Assembly (NCBI RefSeq): GCF_028609865.1
Contig: NZ_CP063194.1
Span: forward strand, 992,001-1,056,000
DNA from: Corynebacterium jeddahense
Lineage (GTDB): Bacteria; Actinomycetota; Actinomycetes; Mycobacteriales; Mycobacteriaceae
Direction of reading: 5' to 3'
Length of the DNA: 64,000 bases
In this document: piece by piece, positions 9,290 through 16,524 of the stretch
How the letters are laid out: each line of letters begins with the position of its first letter
Position numbering within the stretch: the stretch's first letter is position 1
Made by a program: the position numbers and the translations under genes
The notes under the pieces: generated by a model
Told to the model about the DNA's origin: nothing
The model's input: the letters and a program-made list of their open reading frames with translations, nothing else
The model's database searches: none

Positions 9290-10677
9290 TGCGCCACCTT
9301 CCGCTTACCGCCGCGCGTCCATAGCACGCCTGCGAGCGCGGCGACGCCGACGACGACGGCGACGGCGAACATCTGGAAGCGCCCGTCGGGGTCCGCGAGC
9401 ATGAGGACGATAACGCCGCCGGCCAGCGCGACCATGACCCACGGCAGCACGGACGGCGCCCACATGCGCACCTGGGTGATCTCGCCCGTGGCCACGAGTT
9501 TCGGGTGGATGCGCAGGAACGACAGCGCGACGACGATCCACAGCACGATGAGGCAGCCGCCGACCGCGTTGAGCAGGAACGCGAGCAGCCCCGGCGGGTT
9601 CCAGTACTGCAGCGCGACGGCGACGAAGCCGAAGATGACCGAGACGATCACGGCGCGGACCGGGACGCCGCGGGGGTCGGTGGGGGCGAAGGACGCTGGC
9701 GCGTCGCCACGCACGGCGAGGTTCTGGAGGAACCGGGACGAGCCGTAGATCTGGGTGTTGCACGCGGAGAGCAGCGCGATGACGATGACCACCTCCATGA
9801 TGCCGACGGCGCCGGGGATGTCCGCCATCTCGAGCACCGCGGTGAAGGGGGAGTCCGCCGCGGAGTCGGCGCCGCCGATCTCGTCGAACGGCAGGAGCAG
9901 AACGATGAGCAACACGGAGCCAATGTAGAACACGGAGATGCGCCAGATGATCGAGCGGATCGCGGAGTGTACGCCGGCCTCCGGGTTCTCGGATTCGGCG
10001 GCGGCGACGGTGACGAGCTCGATGCCGCCGAACGCGAACGCGACGGCGAGCAGGGCGGTGGCGACGCCGGACCAGCCGTTGGGCATGAAGCCGACCTCGC
10101 GGATGTTGCTCAAGCCCACGAACCCGCTCGCCGGCAGCAGCCCGAGCCACAGCGCCAGGCCGATGACGAGGAACGCGACGATGACCGCGACCTTGATCAG
10201 CGCGAACCAGAACTCGAACTCGCCGAAGTTCTTTACCGCGGCGAAGTTGATCACGGTGAACACCGCGATGGCGATGAGCGCCGGGATCCACGGCGAGATG
10301 CCGAACCACGCGGCGACGATGGCGGAGGCTCCGGTGATCTCGACGGCCATGATCATGATCATCATGAACCAGTACAGCCAGCCGATGGCGAAGCCGGCCC
10401 AGGGGCCGAACGCCTGCTCCGCGTAGGTGGAGAACGTGCCGGAGGAGGGGCGGGCGGCGACCATCTCCGCGAGCATTTGCATGAAGCACACGGTGATGAA
10501 GCCGGCGACGACGTAGGCGAGGATCACGGCGGGCCCGGCGGCGGCGATGCCCACGCCCGTGCCGAGGAACAGCCCCGCGCCGATCGCGGAGCCGAGGCCC
10601 ATCATGGTGAGGTGGCGCGTCTTCAACCCGCGCGCGAGCGCGGTGGAGTCCGCCACAGGGGAAACAGGTGTCGACAT
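9286..10677 (-). CDS. APC-family amino-acid permease (first of a tandem pair)
   Basis: This 463-residue permease is a paralogue of the next gene. It has [19 protein letters not shown] in helix 1, [14 protein letters not shown] in helix 3 and [16 protein letters not shown] in helix 6. Twelve hydrophobic segments are evident. The ATG at 10677 is preferred to an in-frame upstream GTG at 10710 because a -10-like TACAGT lies only 7 bases before it, as at the dapD paralogue. It sits 51 bases after the stop of that paralogue and overlaps the following permease by four bases. The C-terminus is basic ([10 protein letters not shown]). The substrate is unknown. Confidence 0.87.
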   Translation of the reverse strand: MSTPVSPVADSTALARGLKTRHLTMMGLGSAIGAGLFLGTGVGIAAAGPAVILAYVVAGFITVCFMQMLAEMVAARPSSGTFSTYAEQAFGPWAGFAIGWLYWFMMIMIMAVEITGASAIVAAWFGISPWIPALIAIAVFTVINFAAVKNFGEFEFWFALIKVAVIVAFLVIGLALWLGLLPASGFVGLSNIREVGFMPNGWSGVATALLAVAFAFGGIELVTVAAAESENPEAGVHSAIRSIIWRISVFYIGSVLLIVLLLPFDEIGGADSAADSPFTAVLEMADIPGAVGIMEVVIVIALLSACNTQIYGSSRFLQNLAVRGDAPASFAPTDPRGVPVRAVIVSVIFGFVAVALQYWNPPGLLAFLLNAVGGCLIVLWIVVALSFLRIHPKLVATGEITQVRMWAPSVLPWVMVALAGGVIVLMLADPDGRFQMFAVAVVVGVAALAGVLWTRGGKRKVAQ

Positions 10678-10728
10678 GTCGAACACTGTAAACGGCGGCG
10701 TGCCGCGCACGGCATTGGCCGTGGGTTT

Positions 10729-11646
10729 TTATGCGCGCCGCACCACGGGGGACGTGGAGAACGGCTCGCGCTGGATGCGCAGGTCGCTCTCTCCCGCGAT
10801 GGCGCTGGCGGGCACCTGGGCGCCGGCCGTGACGTCGAAGACCATGGTCTCCGGCTCGAGCATGACGTTCACGCCGATCTCGCAGCGGTCGCCCAGGTCG
10901 ACGCCGATGATGCCCGACGAGGGGTGCAGCACGCAGTCGCGCCCCACCCGCATCGGGGCGCGCTCGAACTCGCCGGCGCGCGACGCCATGAGCGCCGACG
11001 ACAGCGCGAGGTCCGTCCCCGCGCCGAGCACGACCGACGAGGAGACGCGCCCCTCGATCCGCGCCGGGCCGAGCGAGCCCGCGTTGTAGGAGACGTAGCC
11101 CTCCCGCATCACCGACGTGCCCGGCGCGAGGTAGGCGCCGAGCCGCACGCGCTCGGCCTCCGCGATGGTCACACCCGACGGCACGACGTAGTCCACCATC
11201 CGCGGCAGCCGGTCGATGCCGTAGACGTGGATGAGCCCGCGCGCCCGCAGGTTCGTGCGCACGGTTTCGAAGTTGTCGGCGAGGCACGGGCCCTTGTTCG
11301 TCCACACCACCGGCACGAGGTGCTCGAGCGCGCCGGACATGTTGATCGTGAGCGGCTCGACCATGCGGTGCGAGAGCAGGTGCAGGCGCAGGTAGACGTC
11401 GTGGGCGTCCACCGGCGGCGCGGCGAGGTCGGCGATGACGGTGCGCACCGGCACGAGCTCGACGAGCCGGTCGTGGTCCGCGCCGACGAGCTTGAGCAGC
11501 TTCGGCGAGAGTTCGTGGGCGGAGACGCGGTGGGTGCCGGAGGTGGCGTCGTCAAGCGAAAGCTCCGGGGAGGGGAACCAGGTGTCCAGCACGGTGCCGT
11601 CCATGGCGATGTTGGCGATTCCGACGGCGCGCGCTCCCGAAGACAT
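10729..11646 (-). CDS. DapD paralogue with altered C-terminal half
   Basis: This 305-residue protein aligns along its N-terminal two thirds with the canonical DapD at 6942-7916: shared blocks include [32 protein letters not shown] and MREGYVSYNAG, which keeps the proposed catalytic Glu. Beyond that the proteins diverge. The glycine-rich GTLSGGG loop is replaced by SRAGEFERAP, GANAG by LHPSSG, and [11 protein letters not shown] by IGVNVMLEPETM. These segments form part of the acyl-CoA site in DapD enzymes, so succinyl-CoA specificity may be lost or changed. It is transcribed divergently from dapE across 29 bases. It may be a second DapD, another acyltransferase or a partner subunit. Confidence 0.82.
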   Translation of the reverse strand: MSSGARAVGIANIAMDGTVLDTWFPSPELSLDDATSGTHRVSAHELSPKLLKLVGADHDRLVELVPVRTVIADLAAPPVDAHDVYLRLHLLSHRMVEPLTINMSGALEHLVPVVWTNKGPCLADNFETVRTNLRARGLIHVYGIDRLPRMVDYVVPSGVTIAEAERVRLGAYLAPGTSVMREGYVSYNAGSLGPARIEGRVSSSVVLGAGTDLALSSALMASRAGEFERAPMRVGRDCVLHPSSGIIGVDLGDRCEIGVNVMLEPETMVFDVTAGAQVPASAIAGESDLRIQREPFSTSPVVRRA

Positions 11647-11653
11647 GGCTGAG

Positions 11654-11669
11654 AGTGTAAACGTAGGAT
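11654..11669. promoter_or_regulatory. overlapping divergent -10 boxes for dapE and the DapD paralogue
   Basis: On the minus strand TACACT (11659-11654) ends 7 bases before the paralogue ATG. On the plus strand TAGGAT (11664-11669) ends 6 bases before the dapE GTG. Only four bases separate the two boxes, so the promoters are back to back, both transcripts should be leaderless, and the polymerases would compete for the same DNA. Confidence 0.5.
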
Positions 11670-11675
11670 CGGCGT

Positions 11676-12773
11676 GTGACTTCCTTAGACCTTTTCGCAG
11701 ACCCCGTCGACCTCACCGCAGCGCTCGTGGACATCGAGTCGCCTTCGCACCACGAGGAGGCGATCGCCGACGCCATCGAGGAGGCGCTGCGCGGGCTCGA
11801 GCACGCGCAGGTGCAGCGCTTCGGCAACACCGTCGTCGCGCGCACCGACTTCGGGCTGCCGAGCCGGGTGGTGCTCGCGGGGCACATCGACACCGTGCCG
11901 CTCGCGGACAACACCCCGCACCGGCTTACCGACGGCATCCTGCACGGCTGCGGCTCCGTGGACATGAAGTCCGGCATGGCGTGCTACCTCCACGCCTTCG
12001 CGCGGCTCGCGCAGCCGGGCAAGGCGGCGCACGACCTCACCGTCATCGCGTACGAGGCGGAGGAGGTCGCCTCGAAGTACAACGGCCTCGCCCGCCTCGA
12101 GCGCGAGCACCCGGAGCTGCTCGCGGGCGACATCGCGCTGCTCGGCGAGCCGTCCGGCGGCATTATCGAGGCCGGCTGCCAGGGCTCCATCCGCGTCTTC
12201 GTCGACGCGCACGGCACCCGCGCCCACTCCGCGCGCAGCTGGCTCGGCCACAACGCGGCGCACGACCTCGCGCCGGCGCTCACCCGGCTCGCGGCCTACG
12301 AGCCGCGCAGCGTGGTCATCGACGGCTGCGAGTACCGCGAGGGCCTCAACGTCGTGGGGCTTGAGGGCTTCGTGGCGACGAACACGATCCCGGACCACGC
12401 GCGGCTGGTGGTGAACTTCCGCTACGCCCCGGACCGCTCCGTGGAGGACGCGAAGGCGCACCTCGAGGAGGCGCTCGCGCTCGAGGACGGGCTGGAGCTC
12501 ATCTACGACGACGTCGCGCCCGCCGCGCTGCCGGGGCTCGGCGACCCCGTCGCCGCCGACCTGGTCAAGGCGGTGGGCGGGAAGTTTCGCGCGAAGTTCG
12601 GATGGACGGACGTGGCGCGGTTCTCTAGCCTTGGTGTGCCCGCGGTCAACTTCGGCCCCGGCGACCCAGGCTTCGCCCACAAACCGGATGAGCAGTGCCC
12701 GGTCGACGAGATCAGCCAGGTGTCCGCGCAGCTCATCGACTACCTCAGCGCCGCCGACCCCGAAAGCGAGTAA
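11676..12773 (+). CDS. dapE: succinyl-diaminopimelate desuccinylase DapE
   Basis: The 365-residue protein is an M20-family metallohydrolase that removes succinate from N-succinyl-LL-diaminopimelate. Metal and catalytic motifs are LAGHIDTVPLAD (His ligand, about residue 70), CGSVDMKSG (bridging Asp) and YEAEEVAS (catalytic Glu-Glu). A dimerisation lid domain with RAHSARSWLGHNAAHDLAP follows. The C-terminal SSLGVPAVNFGPGDPGFAHKPDE is typical of actinobacterial DapE. It starts at GTG 11676 just 6 bases after a -10 box, so a leaderless message is likely. Together with dapC and dapD it gives three adjacent steps of the succinylase route. Confidence 0.94.
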   Translation: MTSLDLFADPVDLTAALVDIESPSHHEEAIADAIEEALRGLEHAQVQRFGNTVVARTDFGLPSRVVLAGHIDTVPLADNTPHRLTDGILHGCGSVDMKSGMACYLHAFARLAQPGKAAHDLTVIAYEAEEVASKYNGLARLEREHPELLAGDIALLGEPSGGIIEAGCQGSIRVFVDAHGTRAHSARSWLGHNAAHDLAPALTRLAAYEPRSVVIDGCEYREGLNVVGLEGFVATNTIPDHARLVVNFRYAPDRSVEDAKAHLEEALALEDGLELIYDDVAPAALPGLGDPVAADLVKAVGGKFRAKFGWTDVARFSSLGVPAVNFGPGDPGFAHKPDEQCPVDEISQVSAQLIDYLSAADPESE

Positions 12774-12789
12774 ACCCTTGGCCCCGATC

Positions 12790-13563
12790 ATGAACCCCCG
12801 CCCCGAGCGGGACCGCAAGCTGCGGGGCCCGCTCGCCCTGCGCGGGCAGGACCAGCAGGCCTCGACGCACGACCAGCGCCTGCTCGAGTCGCTCGGCAGC
12901 TCCGACGGGGAGTGGAAGCACGAGGACCCGTGGCGCGTCATGCGCATCCAGTCCGAGTTCGTCGCCGGCTTCGACGCGCTGTCCGACATGCCCAAGGCCG
13001 TCACCGTCTTCGGCTCCGCGCGCCTCGCCGAGGGCACCCCGGAGTACGAGCAGTCCTACGAGGTCGGGCGCGCGCTCGCCGAGGCGGGCTACGCCGTGAT
13101 CACCGGCGGCGGCCCGGGGCTCATGGAGGGCCCGAACCGCGGCGCCCACAACGCCGGCGGCCTTTCTGTGGGCTTGGGCATCGAGCTGCCGCACGAGCAG
13201 GGCCTCAACGACTGGGTCGACCTGGGCCTGAACTTCCGCTACTTCTTCGCACGTAAGACGATGTTTTTGAAGTACTCGCAGGCCTTCATCGCGCTGCCGG
13301 GCGGCTTCGGCACCATGGACGAGGTCTTCGAGGTGCTCTGCATGGTGCAGACGGGCAAGGTGACCAACTTCCCGATCGTGCTCATCGGCACCGAGTTCTG
13401 GTCCGGCCTCGTCGGCTGGATCGAGGACCAGCTCCTCGGCCGCGGCCTCATCTCCCCAGGCGACGAGCGGCTCTTCCTCGTCACCGACAGCGTCGAGGAG
13501 GCCGTCGACCACATCGTCCGCGCCCACAAGGTGATCACGGACCAGCGCCTGAAGAATGAGTAG
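12790..13563 (+). CDS. TIGR00730 / LOG-family Rossmann protein
   Basis: The 257-residue protein has the LOG (Lonely Guy) family motifs: VTVFGSAR near the start of the Rossmann core, GGGPGLMEGPNRGAHNAGG and the catalytic PGGFGTMDE. LOG proteins are nucleotide 5'-monophosphate phosphoribohydrolases that release the free base; many bacterial ones are annotated as lysine decarboxylase in error. The gene lies 16 bases after dapE and overlaps folP2 by eight bases. A TTG at 12778 could extend it by four residues. The N-terminal 60 residues are a charged extension (RPERDRKLRGP) seen in the longer actinobacterial branch. The physiological substrate is unknown. Confidence 0.88.
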   Translation: MNPRPERDRKLRGPLALRGQDQQASTHDQRLLESLGSSDGEWKHEDPWRVMRIQSEFVAGFDALSDMPKAVTVFGSARLAEGTPEYEQSYEVGRALAEAGYAVITGGGPGLMEGPNRGAHNAGGLSVGLGIELPHEQGLNDWVDLGLNFRYFFARKTMFLKYSQAFIALPGGFGTMDEVFEVLCMVQTGKVTNFPIVLIGTEFWSGLVGWIEDQLLGRGLISPGDERLFLVTDSVEEAVDHIVRAHKVITDQRLKNE

Positions 13564-14407
13564 ACCGCTGCCCCAGGTCATGGCGATCGTTAACCGCACG
13601 CCCGACTCGTTCTACGACAAGGGCGCGACGTTCGCCGTCGACAAGGCACTTTCGCGTATCGACGACGCCTGCGCCGCCGGCGCCTCCATCATCGACATCG
13701 GCGGCGTCAAGGCCGGGCCGGGCGACGCCGTCGACGCGGCGGAGGAGATCGACCGCGTCGTGCCCGTCATCGCGCGGGCCCGCGAGCGCCACCCGGACGT
13801 GACCATCAGCGTGGACACGTGGCGCGCCCCCGTCGCGGAGGCCGCGATCGCCGCCGGCGCGGACCTCGTCAACGACACGTGGGCGGGCTACGACCCGGAG
13901 CTCGTCGAGGTCGCCGGCTCCCACCGCGTCGGCTACGTCTGCTCGCACACCGGCGGGGCGATCCCACGCACCCGCCCGCACCGTGTGCACTACGACGACG
14001 TGGTCGCCGACGTCATCGCCGAGACGACCCGGCTCGCCGAGCGCGCGGTGGCCCTCGGCGTGCCCGAGGAGCGCATCTTCATCGACCCGACGCACGACTT
14101 CGGCAAGAACACCTATCACAGCCTCGAGCTGCTGCGTCGCGTCGACGAGCTCGTCGCCTCCGGCTGGCCTGTGCTCATGGCGCTGTCGAACAAGGACTTC
14201 GTCGGCGAGACCGTCGGCCGCGGCCTCGACGGGCGCGACGTGGCGGAGCGCGTCCCCGGCACCCTCGCCGCCACCGCCTGGGCCGCCGCGCGCGGCGTGG
14301 CGGCGTTTCGCGTCCACGAGGTCGCCGCGACGCTCGACGTCATCCGCATGACGGCCGCGATCCAGGGCGAGGCGGCCCCAATTCGCGCGGTGCGGGGGCT
14401 CGCGTGA
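13556..14407 (+). CDS. folP2: dihydropteroate synthase homologue FolP2
   Basis: The 283-residue protein is a TIM-barrel of the dihydropteroate synthase family: AIVNRTPDSFYDKGATF corresponds to the usual VNVTPDSFSDGG segment, then IIDIGGVKAGPG, SVDTWR and DLVNDTW follow. The gene order (LOG gene, folP2, gpgS) equals Rv1205-Rv1207-Rv1208 of M. tuberculosis. The mycobacterial FolP2 in this position is reported to lack dihydropteroate synthase activity, and here the changed IVNRTPDSFYDKG loop also departs from active enzymes. Folate function should therefore not be assumed. It overlaps both neighbours (8 bases with the LOG gene, 4 with gpgS), so it is in a tight operon. Confidence 0.86.
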   Translation: MSRPLPQVMAIVNRTPDSFYDKGATFAVDKALSRIDDACAAGASIIDIGGVKAGPGDAVDAAEEIDRVVPVIARARERHPDVTISVDTWRAPVAEAAIAAGADLVNDTWAGYDPELVEVAGSHRVGYVCSHTGGAIPRTRPHRVHYDDVVADVIAETTRLAERAVALGVPEERIFIDPTHDFGKNTYHSLELLRRVDELVASGWPVLMALSNKDFVGETVGRGLDGRDVAERVPGTLAATAWAAARGVAAFRVHEVAATLDVIRMTAAIQGEAAPIRAVRGLA

Positions 14408-15120
14408 AGGTCTCCGTCGTCATCCCGGCGCTCAACGAGGAGGAAACCGTCGGCAACGTCGTCACGCAGTGCCTGAAATCCTGCGCCGACGAGGTCATCG
14501 TCCTCGACTCGGATTCCGCCGACGCGACGGCGGCGCGCGCCGCGGCGGCGGGGGCGCGTGTGGTGCGCTGGCGCGACGTCGATACGCGTGAGCCCTGGCC
14601 CGGCAAGGGGGAGGCGCTGTGGCGCGGTGTGAAGGCGGCGCGCGGGGACGTGGTGGTCTTCGTCGACGCCGACGTCACCTCGCTCGAGCCGTGGTGGGTC
14701 GACGCGCTCGCCGCGCCGTTCGCCGATGGCGCGGTGCACCTCGTCAAGGCCGCCTACGAGCGCGCCGGCACCGGCGGGCGCGTCACGGAGCTCACCGCGA
14801 AGCCGCTGCTGCGCGCGCTGTTCCCCGAGCTCGCGTGGGTGCGCCAGCCGCTCGCCGGCGAGTACGCGATCCGCCGCTCGACCGCGCTGCGCCTCCCGTT
14901 CGTCGCCGGCTACGGCGTCGAGGCGGGCCTGCTTATCGACGTCGCCCGCGCCCACACCCCCGCCGCCATCCGCGAGGCCGAACTGAGCCCACGTACGCAC
15001 CGGAACCGCCCCCTTACCGAGCTCGGCCCCATGGCCGACGTGGTCGCGCGCACCATCCTCGCCCGCGCCGGGGTGGGCGGGGTGGAGGTCCGCGAGCGCC
15101 CCGCGTGGGTGGGCCGTTAA
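14404..15120 (+). CDS. gpgS: glucosyl-3-phosphoglycerate synthase-like glycosyltransferase (GT81)
   Basis: The 238-residue protein has the GT-A fold start VSVVIPALNEEETVGNVV, the segment EVIVLDSDSADAT, and FVDADVTSLEPWWV with the DxD metal motif. It resembles GpgS, which joins glucose from UDP/GDP-glucose to 3-phosphoglycerate at the first step of methylglucose lipopolysaccharide synthesis in mycobacteria. Its place after folP2 is the same as for Rv1208. It is shorter than mycobacterial GpgS (about 320 residues), with the family's C-terminal extension absent, so the acceptor could differ. The GTG start overlaps folP2 by four bases. Confidence 0.8.
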   Translation: MKVSVVIPALNEEETVGNVVTQCLKSCADEVIVLDSDSADATAARAAAAGARVVRWRDVDTREPWPGKGEALWRGVKAARGDVVVFVDADVTSLEPWWVDALAAPFADGAVHLVKAAYERAGTGGRVTELTAKPLLRALFPELAWVRQPLAGEYAIRRSTALRLPFVAGYGVEAGLLIDVARAHTPAAIREAELSPRTHRNRPLTELGPMADVVARTILARAGVGGVEVRERPAWVGR

Positions 15121-15129
15121 ACTTATGGC

Positions 15130-15444
15130 ATGCTTTCCTGGATCATCCTCATCCTCGTCCTCGCGCTGCTGAGCATCGTCGGCGTGCGGGTCTTCGCCTC
15201 CATCTTCGGCCGCGGCGAGGCGCTGCCGCCCATGCCTCCGACCGCCGAGGTGAAGGAGGCCAACCGCCGGGCCGTCGAGGAGGGCAACTTCGGCGACATC
15301 CAGCTCGAGGTCGTGCACCGCGGCTACCGCATGGACCAGGTCGATGCGCTGCTCGAGCAGCTCGCCGGCGGTTCGCTCGGCCGCGGCGAAACGCGGGTAG
15401 AATCTGAGGAGACGATTGTCCCCAGTGCCCCGAGCACGATGTAG
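15130..15444 (+). CDS. small membrane-anchored DivIVA-domain protein
   Basis: The 104-residue protein begins with a single membrane helix (ILILVLALLSIVGVRVFASIF) and has a cytosolic tail with FGDIQLEVVHRGYRMDQVDALLEQL, the short DivIVA-like motif found in many actinobacterial cell-pole proteins. A related gene lies in the same order downstream of gpgS in M. tuberculosis. It may act in polar growth or cell division, but the tail lacks the long coiled coil of true DivIVA. A TAAACT box 6 bases before the ATG suggests a leaderless message. The function is inferred from the motif only. Confidence 0.78.
   Translation: MLSWIILILVLALLSIVGVRVFASIFGRGEALPPMPPTAEVKEANRRAVEEGNFGDIQLEVVHRGYRMDQVDALLEQLAGGSLGRGETRVESEETIVPSAPSTM
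15398..15403 (+). promoter_or_regulatory. -10 box for the DUF3117 gene
   Basis: TAGAAT lies within the end of the DivIVA-like gene, 56 bases before the DUF3117 ATG. With the GAAGGAG ribosome site at 15444-15450 it suggests an independent leadered transcript. Confidence 0.45.
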
Positions 15445-15459
15445 AAGGAGCGTTGACGA

Positions 15460-15630
15460 ATGGCAGCGATGAAGCCGCGTACCGGTTCTGGCCCGATGGA
15501 GGCCGTGGAGGAGTCCCGCAAGATTGTGATGCGCATCCCCTCGGACGGCGGCGGCCGCCTCGTCGTCGAGCTGAGCAAGGAGGAGGCCGGCGAGCTGGGC
15601 CGCCTGCTCACGGAGGCCGCCGAGGCCTAA
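15460..15630 (+). CDS. DUF3117 small conserved protein
   Basis: This short gene encodes 56 residues starting MAAMKPRTGSGPMEAVEES and ending LGRLLTEAAEA, with the central RIVMRIP-type strand followed by GGGRLVVELS. It matches the small DUF3117 proteins conserved across actinobacteria and found here, after the DivIVA-like gene, in M. tuberculosis too. The function is unknown; the pattern of beta strands suggests a small compact domain. GAAGGAG lies nine bases before the ATG, a better ribosome binding site than most genes in this window have, which hints at high expression. Confidence 0.88.
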   Translation: MAAMKPRTGSGPMEAVEESRKIVMRIPSDGGGRLVVELSKEEAGELGRLLTEAAEA

Positions 15631-15635
15631 CGCGG

Positions 15636-15641
15636 TAGTAT
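15636..15641 (+). promoter_or_regulatory. -10-like box for the RlmA-like gene
   Basis: TAGTAT ends six bases before the ATG at 15648, in the 17-base gap after the DUF3117 gene. A leaderless transcript is likely. Confidence 0.45.
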
Positions 15642-15647
15642 CGCCAC

Positions 15648-16514
15648 ATGCTCAACGACATTGTGGACGTGCTGGCCGACCCGGCAGATCTCACCCCGCT
15701 CCGGGGCGAGGACGGTTTCACCCGCCTCGTCTCCGGGTCGGGGCATTCTTATGACGTGGCCAAGCAGGGCTACGTCACACTGGCGGCAGGGCAGGGCCTG
15801 ATCCACGAGGGCGACTCGCTCGAGATGATCAACTCCCGCGAGACGTTCCTGTCCAACGGGCACTTCGCCCCGTTCGTCGAGGCCGTGACGGACGCGGTGT
15901 CGGACGTTGTGGAGCGCAGTGCGGGCGACGCGGACCCGGTGATCCTCGAGGCGGGCGCCGGCACGGGGTACTACCTTGCACACACGCTCGATTCGATCGC
16001 GGGCGCGCGCGGGGTGGGCCTGGACATCTCGGTCCCGGCGGCGAGGCACCTCGCGAAGGCGCACCCGCGCCTCGGCGCCGTCGTCGCCGACGTGTGGGAG
16101 CAGCTGCCGATCCGCACCGGCTCCGTCCACGCGCTCACCGTCGTGTTCGCGCCGCGCAACCCGGCCGAGTTCGCGCGCGTGCTCGTCGACGGCGGTGAGG
16201 CCGTGATCCTCGTCGCCGACCACGGCCACCTCGACGAGCTGCGCGAACCGCTCGGGATCCTCGGCGTGGAGGAGCACAAGGTCGAGCGCCTCGTCGAGCA
16301 GGCGCGCGGACACCTCGAGCCGGTCGGGGAGCCGGAACTCATCGAGTTCCCGATGCAGCTCGGCCGCGAGGCGATCGCCGCGCAGGTGGGGATGAGCCCC
16401 TCGGCGCGCCACCTCGACCCGGAGGTGCTGCGCCAGCGTCTCGACGCCCTCCCGGACCAGATGACCGTTACCGCCCGCGCCCAGCTCATCCGGATGCGCA
16501 AGGCGGGGCAGTAG
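15648..16514 (+). CDS. RlmA-type 23S rRNA guanine-N1 methyltransferase homologue
   Basis: The 288-residue protein fits the RlmA/TlrB family: GHSYDVAKQGYVTL at residues 32-45 followed by the glycine motif ILEAGAGTGYYLAHTL (SAM-binding motif I, about 86-101) and GLDISVPAARHLAKAHP. RlmA enzymes methylate a guanine (745/748) of 23S rRNA; TlrB members give tylosin resistance. Classical RlmA has an N-terminal zinc finger with four Cys/His ligands, but no cysteine occurs in the N-terminal region here, so the zinc site is lost. It sits on the plus strand and its end faces the GH32-like gene (10-base gap). Confidence 0.82.
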   Translation: MLNDIVDVLADPADLTPLRGEDGFTRLVSGSGHSYDVAKQGYVTLAAGQGLIHEGDSLEMINSRETFLSNGHFAPFVEAVTDAVSDVVERSAGDADPVILEAGAGTGYYLAHTLDSIAGARGVGLDISVPAARHLAKAHPRLGAVVADVWEQLPIRTGSVHALTVVFAPRNPAEFARVLVDGGEAVILVADHGHLDELREPLGILGVEEHKVERLVEQARGHLEPVGEPELIEFPMQLGREAIAAQVGMSPSARHLDPEVLRQRLDALPDQMTVTARAQLIRMRKAGQ

Positions 16515-16524
16515 CCGCAGCCGC

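Noticed and set aside
9305..11305. 666-codon minus-strand frame across the permease and DapD paralogue
   Set aside because: It overlaps two well-supported genes in another frame and reads as Arg/Ala/Gly low-complexity protein.
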